51,119 nt of DNA from Thiotrichaceae bacterium (GTDB lineage Bacteria; Pseudomonadota; Gammaproteobacteria; Thiotrichales; Thiotrichaceae): positions 1 through 51,119 of the forward strand of contig JALXAX010000128.1 of NCBI GenBank assembly GCA_026991755.1, read 5' to 3'. Under the pieces are notes generated by a model. The model did not search any database and was not told the DNA's origin. It saw only the letters and a list, made by a program, of their open reading frames with translations. The first letter of the stretch is position 1. Every line of letters begins with the position of its first letter. Both the position numbers and the translations under genes were made by a program. Of this stretch, positions 20,993 to 28,302 are shown one piece after another.

Positions 20993-21159
20993 TAGGAGAC
21001 TGCCAGAGAACTAAGAAGCTACTGCAAATCCCATGAGCATCATAATCTGAGGTTATTGAAATCGTTAAATAGCTACGGCTATTCGCCTCTTCCAATAATC
21101 TCACCTTATGATACTCCTGTGATTTTCGCTACGTTTCCTATTCTAGGACAGCCTCCTAG
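20993..21159 (+). repeat. Family B palindromic repeat, full copy
   Basis: The terminal inverted repeats are TAGGAGACTGCC and GGACAGCCTCCTA. The core CTACTGCAAATCCCATGA and CCTGTGATTTTCGCTACG is shared with 27924-28020. This copy is longer (167 bp against 97 bp) because of an internal ATTGAAATCGTTAAATAGC segment. It ends 3 bp before the bactofilin stop codon. Confidence 0.75.
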
Positions 21160-21162
21160 GTT

Positions 21163-21543
21163 CTACGTAGCTTCAGCCTCCACGGCCACACCCATGGCAA
21201 TCAACATACCATTCACTGTCGCCCCTTGTTGCATTTCTATCTCACTGTAGTGTACATCACCGTGGATAACAGATCCCTCAGCAAGAGAAAGACGCCTAAA
21301 GGCAAAAAGATTACCTTTCACTTGCCCTGCTACCACAACGTAAGGTGCTCTCACTTCACCTTGAATCATACATCCTTCATGCAAGATCAGCTTTGCATCA
21401 GAGTCCATTGATGCAACCACATTGCCAATAACCCTCCCTCTAATATGCAACTCTTTAGAGAAAGATAAATCCCCCAAAAATTCAACATCTTGCATAAGGT
21501 CTGACACATGCAAACTTAAATCTTGATCGTTATTTTTTTTCAT
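21163..21543 (-). CDS. Bactofilin
   Basis: The 126-residue protein has the bactofilin (DUF583) beta-helix core: LSFSKELHIRGRVIGNVVA, KLILHEGCMIQGEVRAPYVVVAGQVKGN and RLSLAEGSVIHGDVHYSEIEMQQGATVNG, with short flexible tails. Bactofilins polymerise without nucleotide and act as scaffolds for cell shape or polar protein placement. In Myxococcus xanthus the bactofilin BacP works with the small GTPase SofG in placing type IV pilus motors. That precedent is notable because an MglA-like GTPase gene set begins 1 kb away. The 3' end abuts a family B repeat. Confidence 0.92.
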   Translation of the reverse strand: MKKNNDQDLSLHVSDLMQDVEFLGDLSFSKELHIRGRVIGNVVASMDSDAKLILHEGCMIQGEVRAPYVVVAGQVKGNLFAFRRLSLAEGSVIHGDVHYSEIEMQQGATVNGMLIAMGVAVEAEAT

Positions 21544-21690
21544 ACTCTCATATCGCTCAACTTAATAATTACAGACTTCGCATTAATCGCTGAAAACAGA
21601 ACATTACCAGGAGGCTGAAGAATAAGGAGAATTAAGTCACTTACTTTCAGAACTTATCACATAATGCAAAGATGATTAAAAGGAATCAAT

Positions 21691-22077
21691 TTAATTGTGA
21701 TTACGGGACATCTCTAGCTCTTTCTCTAAAGCTAAAATAGTGTCATCCCTTAATTGCAAATCATCCATCAACACCTGTATTTTTTCTAATAACGTATTTT
21801 TTGACCCAGCAGGCTCTGGAGTATTTGACTTACTCATTTTTTGTAACTGCTCGTTACTTAACTTAAGCTCTCTGCGCAACTGTGCATTATCATCAAAACA
21901 TTTATCAAGACGATTCTTAATAGAAAATGCATCTTCATTTTCATCGATAGACTGAATGGCTTGTACCTCTACAGCTTGAGACCTGTTTCGCAAATGGTTA
22001 AACCACCAACCCACTCCAACTCCTGCCAAAGCCGCGAGTATTAAGTACAAAGCCATTTGTAATACTAAATACATCAT
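21691..22077 (-). CDS. Membrane-anchored coiled-coil protein, unknown
   Basis: Not assigned to a family. The 128-residue protein has an N-terminal membrane segment (residues 4-27, with GVGVGWWF), a charged linker, then two helical stretches with heptad character (about 55-82 and 93-125), separated by a KSNTPEPAGSKNT turn. AAGGG lies before the start. It is 147 bp upstream of the bactofilin gene on the same strand and could be co-transcribed. A membrane tether for a cytoskeletal scaffold is a plausible inference only. Confidence 0.75.
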   Translation of the reverse strand: MMYLVLQMALYLILAALAGVGVGWWFNHLRNRSQAVEVQAIQSIDENEDAFSIKNRLDKCFDDNAQLRRELKLSNEQLQKMSKSNTPEPAGSKNTLLEKIQVLMDDLQLRDDTILALEKELEMSRNHN

Positions 22078-22353
22078 GAAAAAACCCTTTATTACCTTTT
22101 ATAGGTACGAAAATACACGAAACGTCTTATGATTTGAAAGACATTTCAGCTAGTAGCCCCTTTGTAACTGACAAAATAACCTCATACCAGACTACTCATC
22201 CTTTATAACCATCTGACGAAACACTAAAAAACAATTACTTGCCCCGACAATGTCTCCTAATGTATTGCAAAAAGGCTGGAAATACCACTCATACCCCCCA
22301 TTTAGACAGCTTGTCTGCTATTATGTATCATCTACAGAGTGATAATAATTAAT

Positions 22354-22512
22354 GAGACCTTTGCATGAAAGGATGGCGAGAGAAAAATGAGCGTAATTTT
22401 TCAGATTTTGTCTAAAAAAGAAGATAATAGCCGAGCTATTGGCTGAGTTTTTAGACAAAATATGGGAAATTCAAGCCTTTTTAATCCGTCATATCTTTCG
22501 TGCAAAGGTCTC
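22354..22512 (+). mobile_element. Family A MITE-like element, copy 5
   Basis: The 159-bp copy has ends GAGACCTTTGCATGAAAGG and CTTTCGTGCAAAGGTCTC. The flanks TTAAT and TATTA do not match base for base, but ATTAAT occurs on both sides one base out of register. The internal stem reads GTCTAAAA/TTTTAGAC where other copies have TGCTAAAA/TTTTAGCA, so both arms changed together. It ends 45 bp upstream of the first gene of the GTPase-roadblock gene set. Confidence 0.8.
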
Positions 22513-22557
22513 TATTAATAACAACACCACTTACTCAAGCTTGATAACTAAACTGCT

Positions 22558-23253
22558 ATGCAAAAAACTATTAACGAAAGCGATCTGTTGAATGCCAGTA
22601 TTGACTTGATCCTTCCTCAGGAAACACGTTTACGATTTTCTGGCGATTACGAGTCCATTACTGCATGGCGATTACTTTCTCGTTACATCTCTCGCTACCC
22701 TCATGATCTAAGAGTTCATGCACAAAGAATTCTACTGGCTGTGGAAGATAAACTTACGGATTATTTACCCGGTGCATTGCAAGACTTAATGATAGCTCTT
22801 TCAGGTAAAGGAAAACCCTTTTTCACTGATTTATTGGAACAGGCTAAGCCTGATTTGTCAGAAGAAAATTACCAACACTTATTAGAACAGTTTGATAAGA
22901 ACGATCACCAAAATCAATGTTGGAAAAAAGGCTCAATACTGGCAAATGGAGTTTGTAATGGCCAAACCATGATCACTTTTGATAGCGCGGAAGAAGAGTC
23001 AGGCTTCGCTAGCACACTCGAAGAAGCCCGTGCTTACATAGAATATGGTCAAATTGAAGAAGCGCGTGAATTGCTCGAGAATGATCTATTAACTAACCCA
23101 TACTCAAACGACATAGAGGAAGAACTACTGTACTTATATCAATCGTTACAAAATCGCAATCACTTGGACATAATGACTAATAAACTACAAGAACTAGGCA
23201 CTGAGCTTACGCCAGAATGGAAGCAATGCCTAAAAAACGCGAATTCTTGGTAA
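22558..23253 (+). CDS. FimV/TPR-like cytoplasmic protein, first gene of the GTPase-roadblock set
   Basis: The 231-residue protein has no signal or membrane segment. Residues 153-215 (TLEEARAYIEYGQIEEAREL onward) form TPR-like helices closely resembling the C-terminal domain of FimV-type proteins, including the one encoded at 26414. The N-terminal 110 residues are helical and not recognised. FimV proteins organise type IV pili and pole identity in Pseudomonas and Shewanella; a soluble relative here is inference. The ATG has no clear Shine-Dalgarno sequence. The next gene starts 9 bp downstream. Confidence 0.75.
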   Translation: MQKTINESDLLNASIDLILPQETRLRFSGDYESITAWRLLSRYISRYPHDLRVHAQRILLAVEDKLTDYLPGALQDLMIALSGKGKPFFTDLLEQAKPDLSEENYQHLLEQFDKNDHQNQCWKKGSILANGVCNGQTMITFDSAEEESGFASTLEEARAYIEYGQIEEARELLENDLLTNPYSNDIEEELLYLYQSLQNRNHLDIMTNKLQELGTELTPEWKQCLKNANSW

Positions 23254-23262
23254 AATAATAAA

Positions 23263-24735
23263 ATGGGCATTCAAAATAACCAACAACCTCTCAATGTGTA
23301 TCTTTCAAATATAAGTCCGCATAGCCAAGCTATACTTGAGTTTTTTATTGGCAGCACCGGCGGAAAATCGTTCAGCCTGGTATCCACTCCTGCTGATGCA
23401 GAAGTTTATATTACAGACTTCGACTTTCCTGGCTCTAAAGATCATTGGGAAGCAGAACATGCTATTTCTGCAAAGCCTTGTATCGTTTTATCAATGGAGA
23501 ACCCGAATAACCCTCATGTACAGTGGGTAGCCAAACCTATTACTGCTCAAGCACTTATTGCAGCGGCTAAAACAATATCTAATATAATGCACAGTGGGGT
23601 TGATATAACTACTTCTGTAGAAAAGCCGACCAAAGAAGCAACTACTTTACCCCCTCCTCCACTGCCTAGATCAACACTAGCGACATCACCCTTTAGTCAA
23701 AAAAGCGTCATCGACCCCCCTTTGGTGAAGTCTAAGGTAGGCGTTCTCCCCCGTAAACCGACACAAACTCCCTCAATAGCGAAAAGCATAGCTACTGAAG
23801 ATCTTGACGACGGTGATACATCTGTCGTAGTCAGAACACCTAAATCAACTACAACTACGACTTCCAAAACAAAGGTTGCTATTCCATCGTCGAATAAGAC
23901 CAATCAGGATATAAAGAGCAAGGGTCAAGTTAATAAAACAACTCAAGCTCTAAAAGAAGAACCCGAAAAGGCCTCAAAAGAGGTTTCTATTGCTAGAGCT
24001 GAGAAAGCTAAAAAACGATGGGAGCTACTGTGTGGCACAAAAGAAAATATTGCTGCTTTGGCTCTCAAAAAAGATGAATCGCTTGTCTATAACAGTGAGC
24101 ATTACTTCCAAGGTACACTTATAGCTGCTTTACGTTTGGCAAAACAAACGGGACAAGTTGTACAGATAAAATATGCACCCCATCAATTCTATATTTGCCA
24201 CCATGAGTATCTTGTTTTTAGTCCATTAGCACCTCAGTCTGATGAGTATGCACAGCTTTGCCATACCTTGGTAAAACCTGGACAAGTTAACTTACATATA
24301 CTCACGGGTACCGAATCAGAAGAAATACGCAAAAGGATTCACTCGGAAGACGCGCAGTTCACCTACAACTTAGAATCCTTTGTGTGGACAAGTTGTTTAC
24401 TAACCTCTAAAGGTCGCGTACCTACCTCACTTGATTGTGACGACCAGTTCTTACTTAAATACTGGCCTAATTTCACCCGTATTGAAAACTTTCCTTTCGC
24501 TATGAAAGTAGCCGCTACTTGGCAAAAGAAGCCTTACAAACTCAATGAAATCGCAAGAGAAATGGATGTCCCTCTAAGATATGTCATCGCCCTATACAAT
24601 GCATGTGTCGGGCTTTCTCTCTTTGAAACTGATAGTTCAAAAGTCCAGCAAAAAACCACCTACGAACCAAAGAAAAAGAGTGGTTTAATTGCAAGACTCT
24701 TTGGTCGCCTTATAAAAAGTGAGCCCACCAGCTAA
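23263..24735 (+). CDS. Pseudo-receiver plus winged-helix-like protein
   Basis: Not a named family to my knowledge; 490 residues. Residues 10-105 look like a degenerate response-regulator receiver: acidic ITDFDFPG (Asp52, Asp54) where the phosphate acceptor would be, Ser77 in IVLSMEN, and WVAKPI (Lys91) like the conserved K-P. A Pro/Ser/Thr/Lys-rich linker (110-240) follows. The C-terminal 250 residues end in a winged-helix-like region (about 430-478, with KPYKLNEIAREMDVPLRYV) and a basic tail. It joins the GTPase gene by a TAATG overlap, so the products are likely made together. Confidence 0.75.
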   Translation: MGIQNNQQPLNVYLSNISPHSQAILEFFIGSTGGKSFSLVSTPADAEVYITDFDFPGSKDHWEAEHAISAKPCIVLSMENPNNPHVQWVAKPITAQALIAAAKTISNIMHSGVDITTSVEKPTKEATTLPPPPLPRSTLATSPFSQKSVIDPPLVKSKVGVLPRKPTQTPSIAKSIATEDLDDGDTSVVVRTPKSTTTTTSKTKVAIPSSNKTNQDIKSKGQVNKTTQALKEEPEKASKEVSIARAEKAKKRWELLCGTKENIAALALKKDESLVYNSEHYFQGTLIAALRLAKQTGQVVQIKYAPHQFYICHHEYLVFSPLAPQSDEYAQLCHTLVKPGQVNLHILTGTESEEIRKRIHSEDAQFTYNLESFVWTSCLLTSKGRVPTSLDCDDQFLLKYWPNFTRIENFPFAMKVAATWQKKPYKLNEIAREMDVPLRYVIALYNACVGLSLFETDSSKVQQKTTYEPKKKSGLIARLFGRLIKSEPTS

Positions 24736-25277
24736 TGAGTCATACTAACCGAAAAATAATTTTTACTGGCCCTGTAGGATCAGGCAAAACCACTGCCATC
24801 AATTCGATCAGTGATATTGAGATGGTTTCGACAAACCAGGAAGCGTCTGATATGACGCAAACAAGGAAAAAGAATACCACCGTTGCTATGGATTACGGTG
24901 TTATTAAATTAGGTAATGATGAAAAAGTTCATCTATACGGCACCCCAGGCCAGGAACGCTTTGACTTTATGTGGAGCATCTTAACCAAAGGTGGTATTGG
25001 TCTCGTATTACTTTTAGACAATACCCGTAAAGACCCTTTCCACGACATGAAGTTTTACACCCATTCTTTTAAAGATTTTATAAATGAGAATCAAATGGTT
25101 ATAGGTATCACTCAAACAGATAGACAAAAAACGCCCTCTATTACTCAATACCGAGATTGGTTAACCGAACTCGGGTTTGAGGCTCCTATATTTGAAGTAG
25201 ATGCTCGCTCTCGTGATGACATCTCACTTTTATTACAAGGACTTCTCTTATCACTAGACCCAGGAGTTGTACAATGA
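24735..25277 (+). CDS. MglA/Ras-like small GTPase
   Basis: The 180-residue single-domain GTPase has a P-loop GPVGSGKT (12-19), a switch I threonine around Thr48-Thr49, a G3 motif GTPGQERFDFMW (69-80), a TQTD (126-129) in place of the usual NKxD, and a VDARSRDD segment (155-162) at G5. It belongs to the bacterial MglA/Rup-type group that pairs with roadblock proteins. MglA in Myxococcus switches cell polarity and drives gliding and pili. It overlaps both neighbours (1 bp with the pseudo-receiver gene, 4 bp ATGA with the next gene). Confidence 0.9.
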   Translation: MSHTNRKIIFTGPVGSGKTTAINSISDIEMVSTNQEASDMTQTRKKNTTVAMDYGVIKLGNDEKVHLYGTPGQERFDFMWSILTKGGIGLVLLLDNTRKDPFHDMKFYTHSFKDFINENQMVIGITQTDRQKTPSITQYRDWLTELGFEAPIFEVDARSRDDISLLLQGLLLSLDPGVVQ

Positions 25278-25918
25278 GTGAATACATCTTACAAGATGAC
25301 CTCTATCTAGGCGTGACTCCAGCAGGTAGTTATTACGCAGTTCAAGACAATACTGAGGAGGTTGGGCGCACCTTTTTAAGACGTTTACTACAAAACCCGC
25401 AAAGCATTCAATTGAACTCAGAAATAGCAAGTAACTATAGCGGGCTAGAGGGCAATAGTGCACTCGAGTTTATCCATTGGATGCAAAATGCGGGTATGGT
25501 TTATGGAACAGAAACCCCCGAAGAAGCACCTCAAGAAAAACTCGAAAAGATTCTTCCAAGCCTCCTTCAACCCATCGCAGATAGCGAAAAGGTTGTCATT
25601 GCAGAATCTCAAGGATTCTACCTTGGTGCCTCAGGGTTTGCTCATGAAGCCTCAGAAGAATTAGCAGCAATGAGTACAGAGCTTATTAAAACTTATGATC
25701 GTCACAAGCTATTACTTAACGGAAATCTTCGCCTTAAACAACGAGGCTGGGGAATCATTGATGGCACAGGCAGTTCCGAAATTGGCTTCTGGCCTTTATT
25801 TATTGGTGATGAAATTTTCACTCTAATTGCTGAAGGTATGCCACAATTCAATCAGACCGCATTCAGACAGTTAATTTGGGCACTTTCCATTCGTTATGAC
25901 AACCGAGTGTTTAATTAA
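25274..25918 (+). CDS. Divergent roadblock-like protein with helical N-domain
   Basis: Not recognised by name; 214 residues. The C-terminal half (about 105-210) has the roadblock/LC7 pattern: KVVIAESQGFYLGASGFAHE (strand-turn-strand followed by helix), EELAAMSTELIKTY, two further strands and a long last helix. The N-terminal 80 residues look like a small winged-helix or PqqD-like domain. If correct, the set encodes two roadblock proteins for one GTPase, with this one as the atypical partner. The start overlaps the GTPase stop codon (ATGA). Confidence 0.7.
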   Translation: MSEYILQDDLYLGVTPAGSYYAVQDNTEEVGRTFLRRLLQNPQSIQLNSEIASNYSGLEGNSALEFIHWMQNAGMVYGTETPEEAPQEKLEKILPSLLQPIADSEKVVIAESQGFYLGASGFAHEASEELAAMSTELIKTYDRHKLLLNGNLRLKQRGWGIIDGTGSSEIGFWPLFIGDEIFTLIAEGMPQFNQTAFRQLIWALSIRYDNRVFN

Positions 25919-26023
25919 AGCCATGCAGCACCCATCAACCTAAAAATAATAAAAACAACAACTAACTTTATTTATCAAAGGTAAACTTTGATTAAGATAC
26001 CTTTAAATGTGTAGGAGAATTTT

Positions 26024-26386
26024 ATGTTATCAGAAATGTTAAACTCAATCTTAAGCGACCTGAACGGGTCTAGTACCGAAATCGAAGCATCAGCTGTTAT
26101 ATCAACAGATGGGCTCATTATGGCCTCTATGCTCCCTGCGGGAATGGATGAGGACCGAGTCGCAGCGATGAGCGCAGCTCTATTATCATTGGGCGACAGG
26201 ACAGCAGAAGAACTTGAACGTGGATCTCTAGAGCAAGTGCTTATCAAAGGAGACAACGGGTATATTTTAATGACCCATGCGAGTAATGAGTCAGTCCTTA
26301 CTGTGCTTGCTAAGCCAAAAGCGCGACTTGGTCTGATCTTTCTTGATGTTAAACGAGCCGCTGCTAATATCACTAAGCTACTGTAA
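26024..26386 (+). CDS. Roadblock/LC7 (MglB-like) protein
   Basis: The 120-residue protein is a clear roadblock domain: IEASAVISTDGLIMASMLPAGMDEDRVAAMSAALLSLGDRTAEEL, then LEQVLIKGDNGYILMTHASNESVLTVLAKPKARLGLIFLDVKRAA. Such proteins act as dimeric GTPase-activating or scaffold partners of MglA-like GTPases. AGGAGA lies before the ATG. The 105-bp gap from the previous gene shows no terminator, so it is probably in the same transcript. Confidence 0.95.
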   Translation: MLSEMLNSILSDLNGSSTEIEASAVISTDGLIMASMLPAGMDEDRVAAMSAALLSLGDRTAEELERGSLEQVLIKGDNGYILMTHASNESVLTVLAKPKARLGLIFLDVKRAAANITKLL

Positions 26387-26413
26387 CTTAGACAAATAAC
26401 ATCAGGGTAACTC

Positions 26414-27898
26414 ATGTCTGCAATCCTACATCCGCCTATAACAAGCTTATCTCCAGTGATCAAAAAAGTATTCTTGGCATTACTGTTAATGCTGGTTATC
26501 GTATCTACTAGTTTTGCTAATAGAACTTATGGTCCTGTTAAAGCAAACGACTACCTAAGCAAAATTGTTAAGAAGAATTATCCTCATAGCACATTAACAA
26601 AGCATCAAATCATGGTCGCTATTTTACGTAGCAACCCTGAAGCGTTTAGAGGTGGAAATATTCATTTCCTAAAACAAGCTGTTACTTTAAACCTACCTAA
26701 TGAAGCGACTATTGCTAGCATTACACCTACTGAAGCATCTTCTATTATCGCCAAACACCTTGTTTTTTTCAAAAAAGGAAAAACAGGTAGCTTTACACAT
26801 GAGCCTCTAGTCTCAATTAATAATAAAACTACAACCCAAGCAGACTTAGATAAAAAAAGTAGTGATACAAACACAGTTCAAGTTCAAACAACTCAAACTA
26901 AAAATACTTCATCCTCAACTATTCCAACAAAAATTAAAATTGAAGTACGCAAACAAAAGCAAACACAAGTCAATGAACTCAAACATGTAAAATCACTAGA
27001 AGAAATTAGTATTCAACAAAATAAAACACTTAACACGCTTGATGAGCAAATACGTGTCCTAGAGGAAGTGCTTGAAAAAGATAATGCTAAAGAAGTTGAA
27101 AGGAAAGAAAGCAAGGAAAGCTCAACACCTTCTACAACCCCAACTGAAGAAACTCAAACCACCAATGCGATACCAACCGATCAAAGACAAACTACTGACA
27201 AGGCCTCAACACCCCTTGCCAATACAACAGAAGAACCTGTTATAGAACAAAAAGGTACCCAGGAAGATGAAGAAGATACAGCAAAAAATGCGATTTCTTC
27301 ATTAGAATCCGCGCTATCACAATCCTCTGTCACACCTGAAGAATCAAACAAAAAGACAAAGCAAACAACATCCTCCAAACCTAATCAAGAAGAGCCTCCT
27401 GTACAACAGGCAATCGAAACACCGAAAGAAAATACTAAAACCGAGTCTTCTATCGTTAAGTTGATCAAGGGGCAAAGTAAACCCAAGATCATTGCTTTAG
27501 TTTCTGCTTTTGTCATTGGCTTATTTACTCTTGGCTATCTGTTATTTGGTCGTAATCCACAGCAGGCTAATGATCCCCAGCAGATCAGCACAGATAAAAC
27601 ATTCGAACTCACTGATACAAATAGTTCGTCTACTAACACCAACGTAACATTAGATACTCCCCACGAAGCTGAGCTATTAAACCCTGTTATTAAAAAGCAG
27701 TCATCTAGCCCTGATTCTGATGATTCTCCTATTTCATCAGAACAAAGAGAGAAAGAGGCAGAAATGAAAATCAATATGGCTCGTGCTTATATGGACATGG
27801 GTTTTATAGACTCGGCTAAAGAATCACTTGAGGAAGTTCTAAAAGAAGGTACTGAAGAACAAAAAGATACGGTTAAACAAATGCTAAGCATGCTGTAA
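26414..27898 (+). CDS. FimV-like LysM/TPR membrane protein
   Basis: The 494-residue protein is built like FimV: signal/anchor (16-36), N-terminal FimV/LysM domain (about 37-105, with TYGPVKANDYLSKIV, IMVAILRSNPEAFRGGNI and VTLNLP), a periplasmic linker with a coiled coil (about 190-225) and Thr/Glu-rich low-complexity sequence, a membrane segment (about 358-378) and a cytoplasmic TPR-type C-domain (448-494, KINMARAYMDMGFIDSAKE). It is shorter than Pseudomonas FimV (about 900). FimV binds peptidoglycan and marks poles. The gene lies 27 bp after the roadblock gene and could link the GTPase module to the envelope. Confidence 0.9.
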   Translation: MSAILHPPITSLSPVIKKVFLALLLMLVIVSTSFANRTYGPVKANDYLSKIVKKNYPHSTLTKHQIMVAILRSNPEAFRGGNIHFLKQAVTLNLPNEATIASITPTEASSIIAKHLVFFKKGKTGSFTHEPLVSINNKTTTQADLDKKSSDTNTVQVQTTQTKNTSSSTIPTKIKIEVRKQKQTQVNELKHVKSLEEISIQQNKTLNTLDEQIRVLEEVLEKDNAKEVERKESKESSTPSTTPTEETQTTNAIPTDQRQTTDKASTPLANTTEEPVIEQKGTQEDEEDTAKNAISSLESALSQSSVTPEESNKKTKQTTSSKPNQEEPPVQQAIETPKENTKTESSIVKLIKGQSKPKIIALVSAFVIGLFTLGYLLFGRNPQQANDPQQISTDKTFELTDTNSSSTNTNVTLDTPHEAELLNPVIKKQSSSPDSDDSPISSEQREKEAEMKINMARAYMDMGFIDSAKESLEEVLKEGTEEQKDTVKQMLSML

Positions 27899-27923
27899 AG
27901 CACTTTTTATGTGTATACTGTTC

Positions 27924-28020
27924 AAGGAGGCTGCCCGAGAACTAAGAAGCTACTGCAAATCCCATGATCATCATAATCCTGTGATTTTCGCTACGCTTAT
28001 ATTTCTCGGACAGCCTCCTA
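27924..28020 (+). repeat. Family B palindromic repeat, short copy
   Basis: The 97-bp copy has ends AAGGAGGCTGCCCGAGA and TCTCGGACAGCCTCCT. It carries the same core as the copies at 140 and 20993. It lies 26 bp after the FimV-like gene and could fold into a hairpin at the end of that transcript. Confidence 0.75.
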
Positions 28021-28041
28021 GGTAATTGAACTCAAGAGCCT

Positions 28042-28257
28042 CTATTAATTCATGGTTCGTTTTGTTGAGGCTAGAATTAATAGAGATACCCTAAGGAAGC
28101 TCTGATCAAGTCATTATTCGTTTTTCTGAGGCTAGAATCTGCCAGCTTTTCGCTATAAAAGTGACCAATAGCTACGGCTATTGCTAACTTTTCTAACAAA
28201 AACCTGACAAATTCTATCTCACAGAAATTCCGATCAGAGTTAATCAGAGCTTCCCTA
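28042..28257 (-). repeat. Family C repeat (full copy 28090-28257) plus a partial copy
   Basis: The full copy has terminal repeats CTAAGGAAGCTCTGAT and ATCAGAGCTTCCCTA, with inner sequence that is the reverse complement of 37721-37886. A partial unit at 28042-28077 repeats the TTCGTTTT/TGAGGCTAGAAT segment. Together with family B they fill the 404-bp gap between the FimV-like gene and the OmpA-like gene. No other gene is seen in that gap. Confidence 0.75.
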
Positions 28258-28302
28258 AAGTATATTCCCCAGTACTTTTGTCCAACGATGTGGCTTTGAA
28301 AT

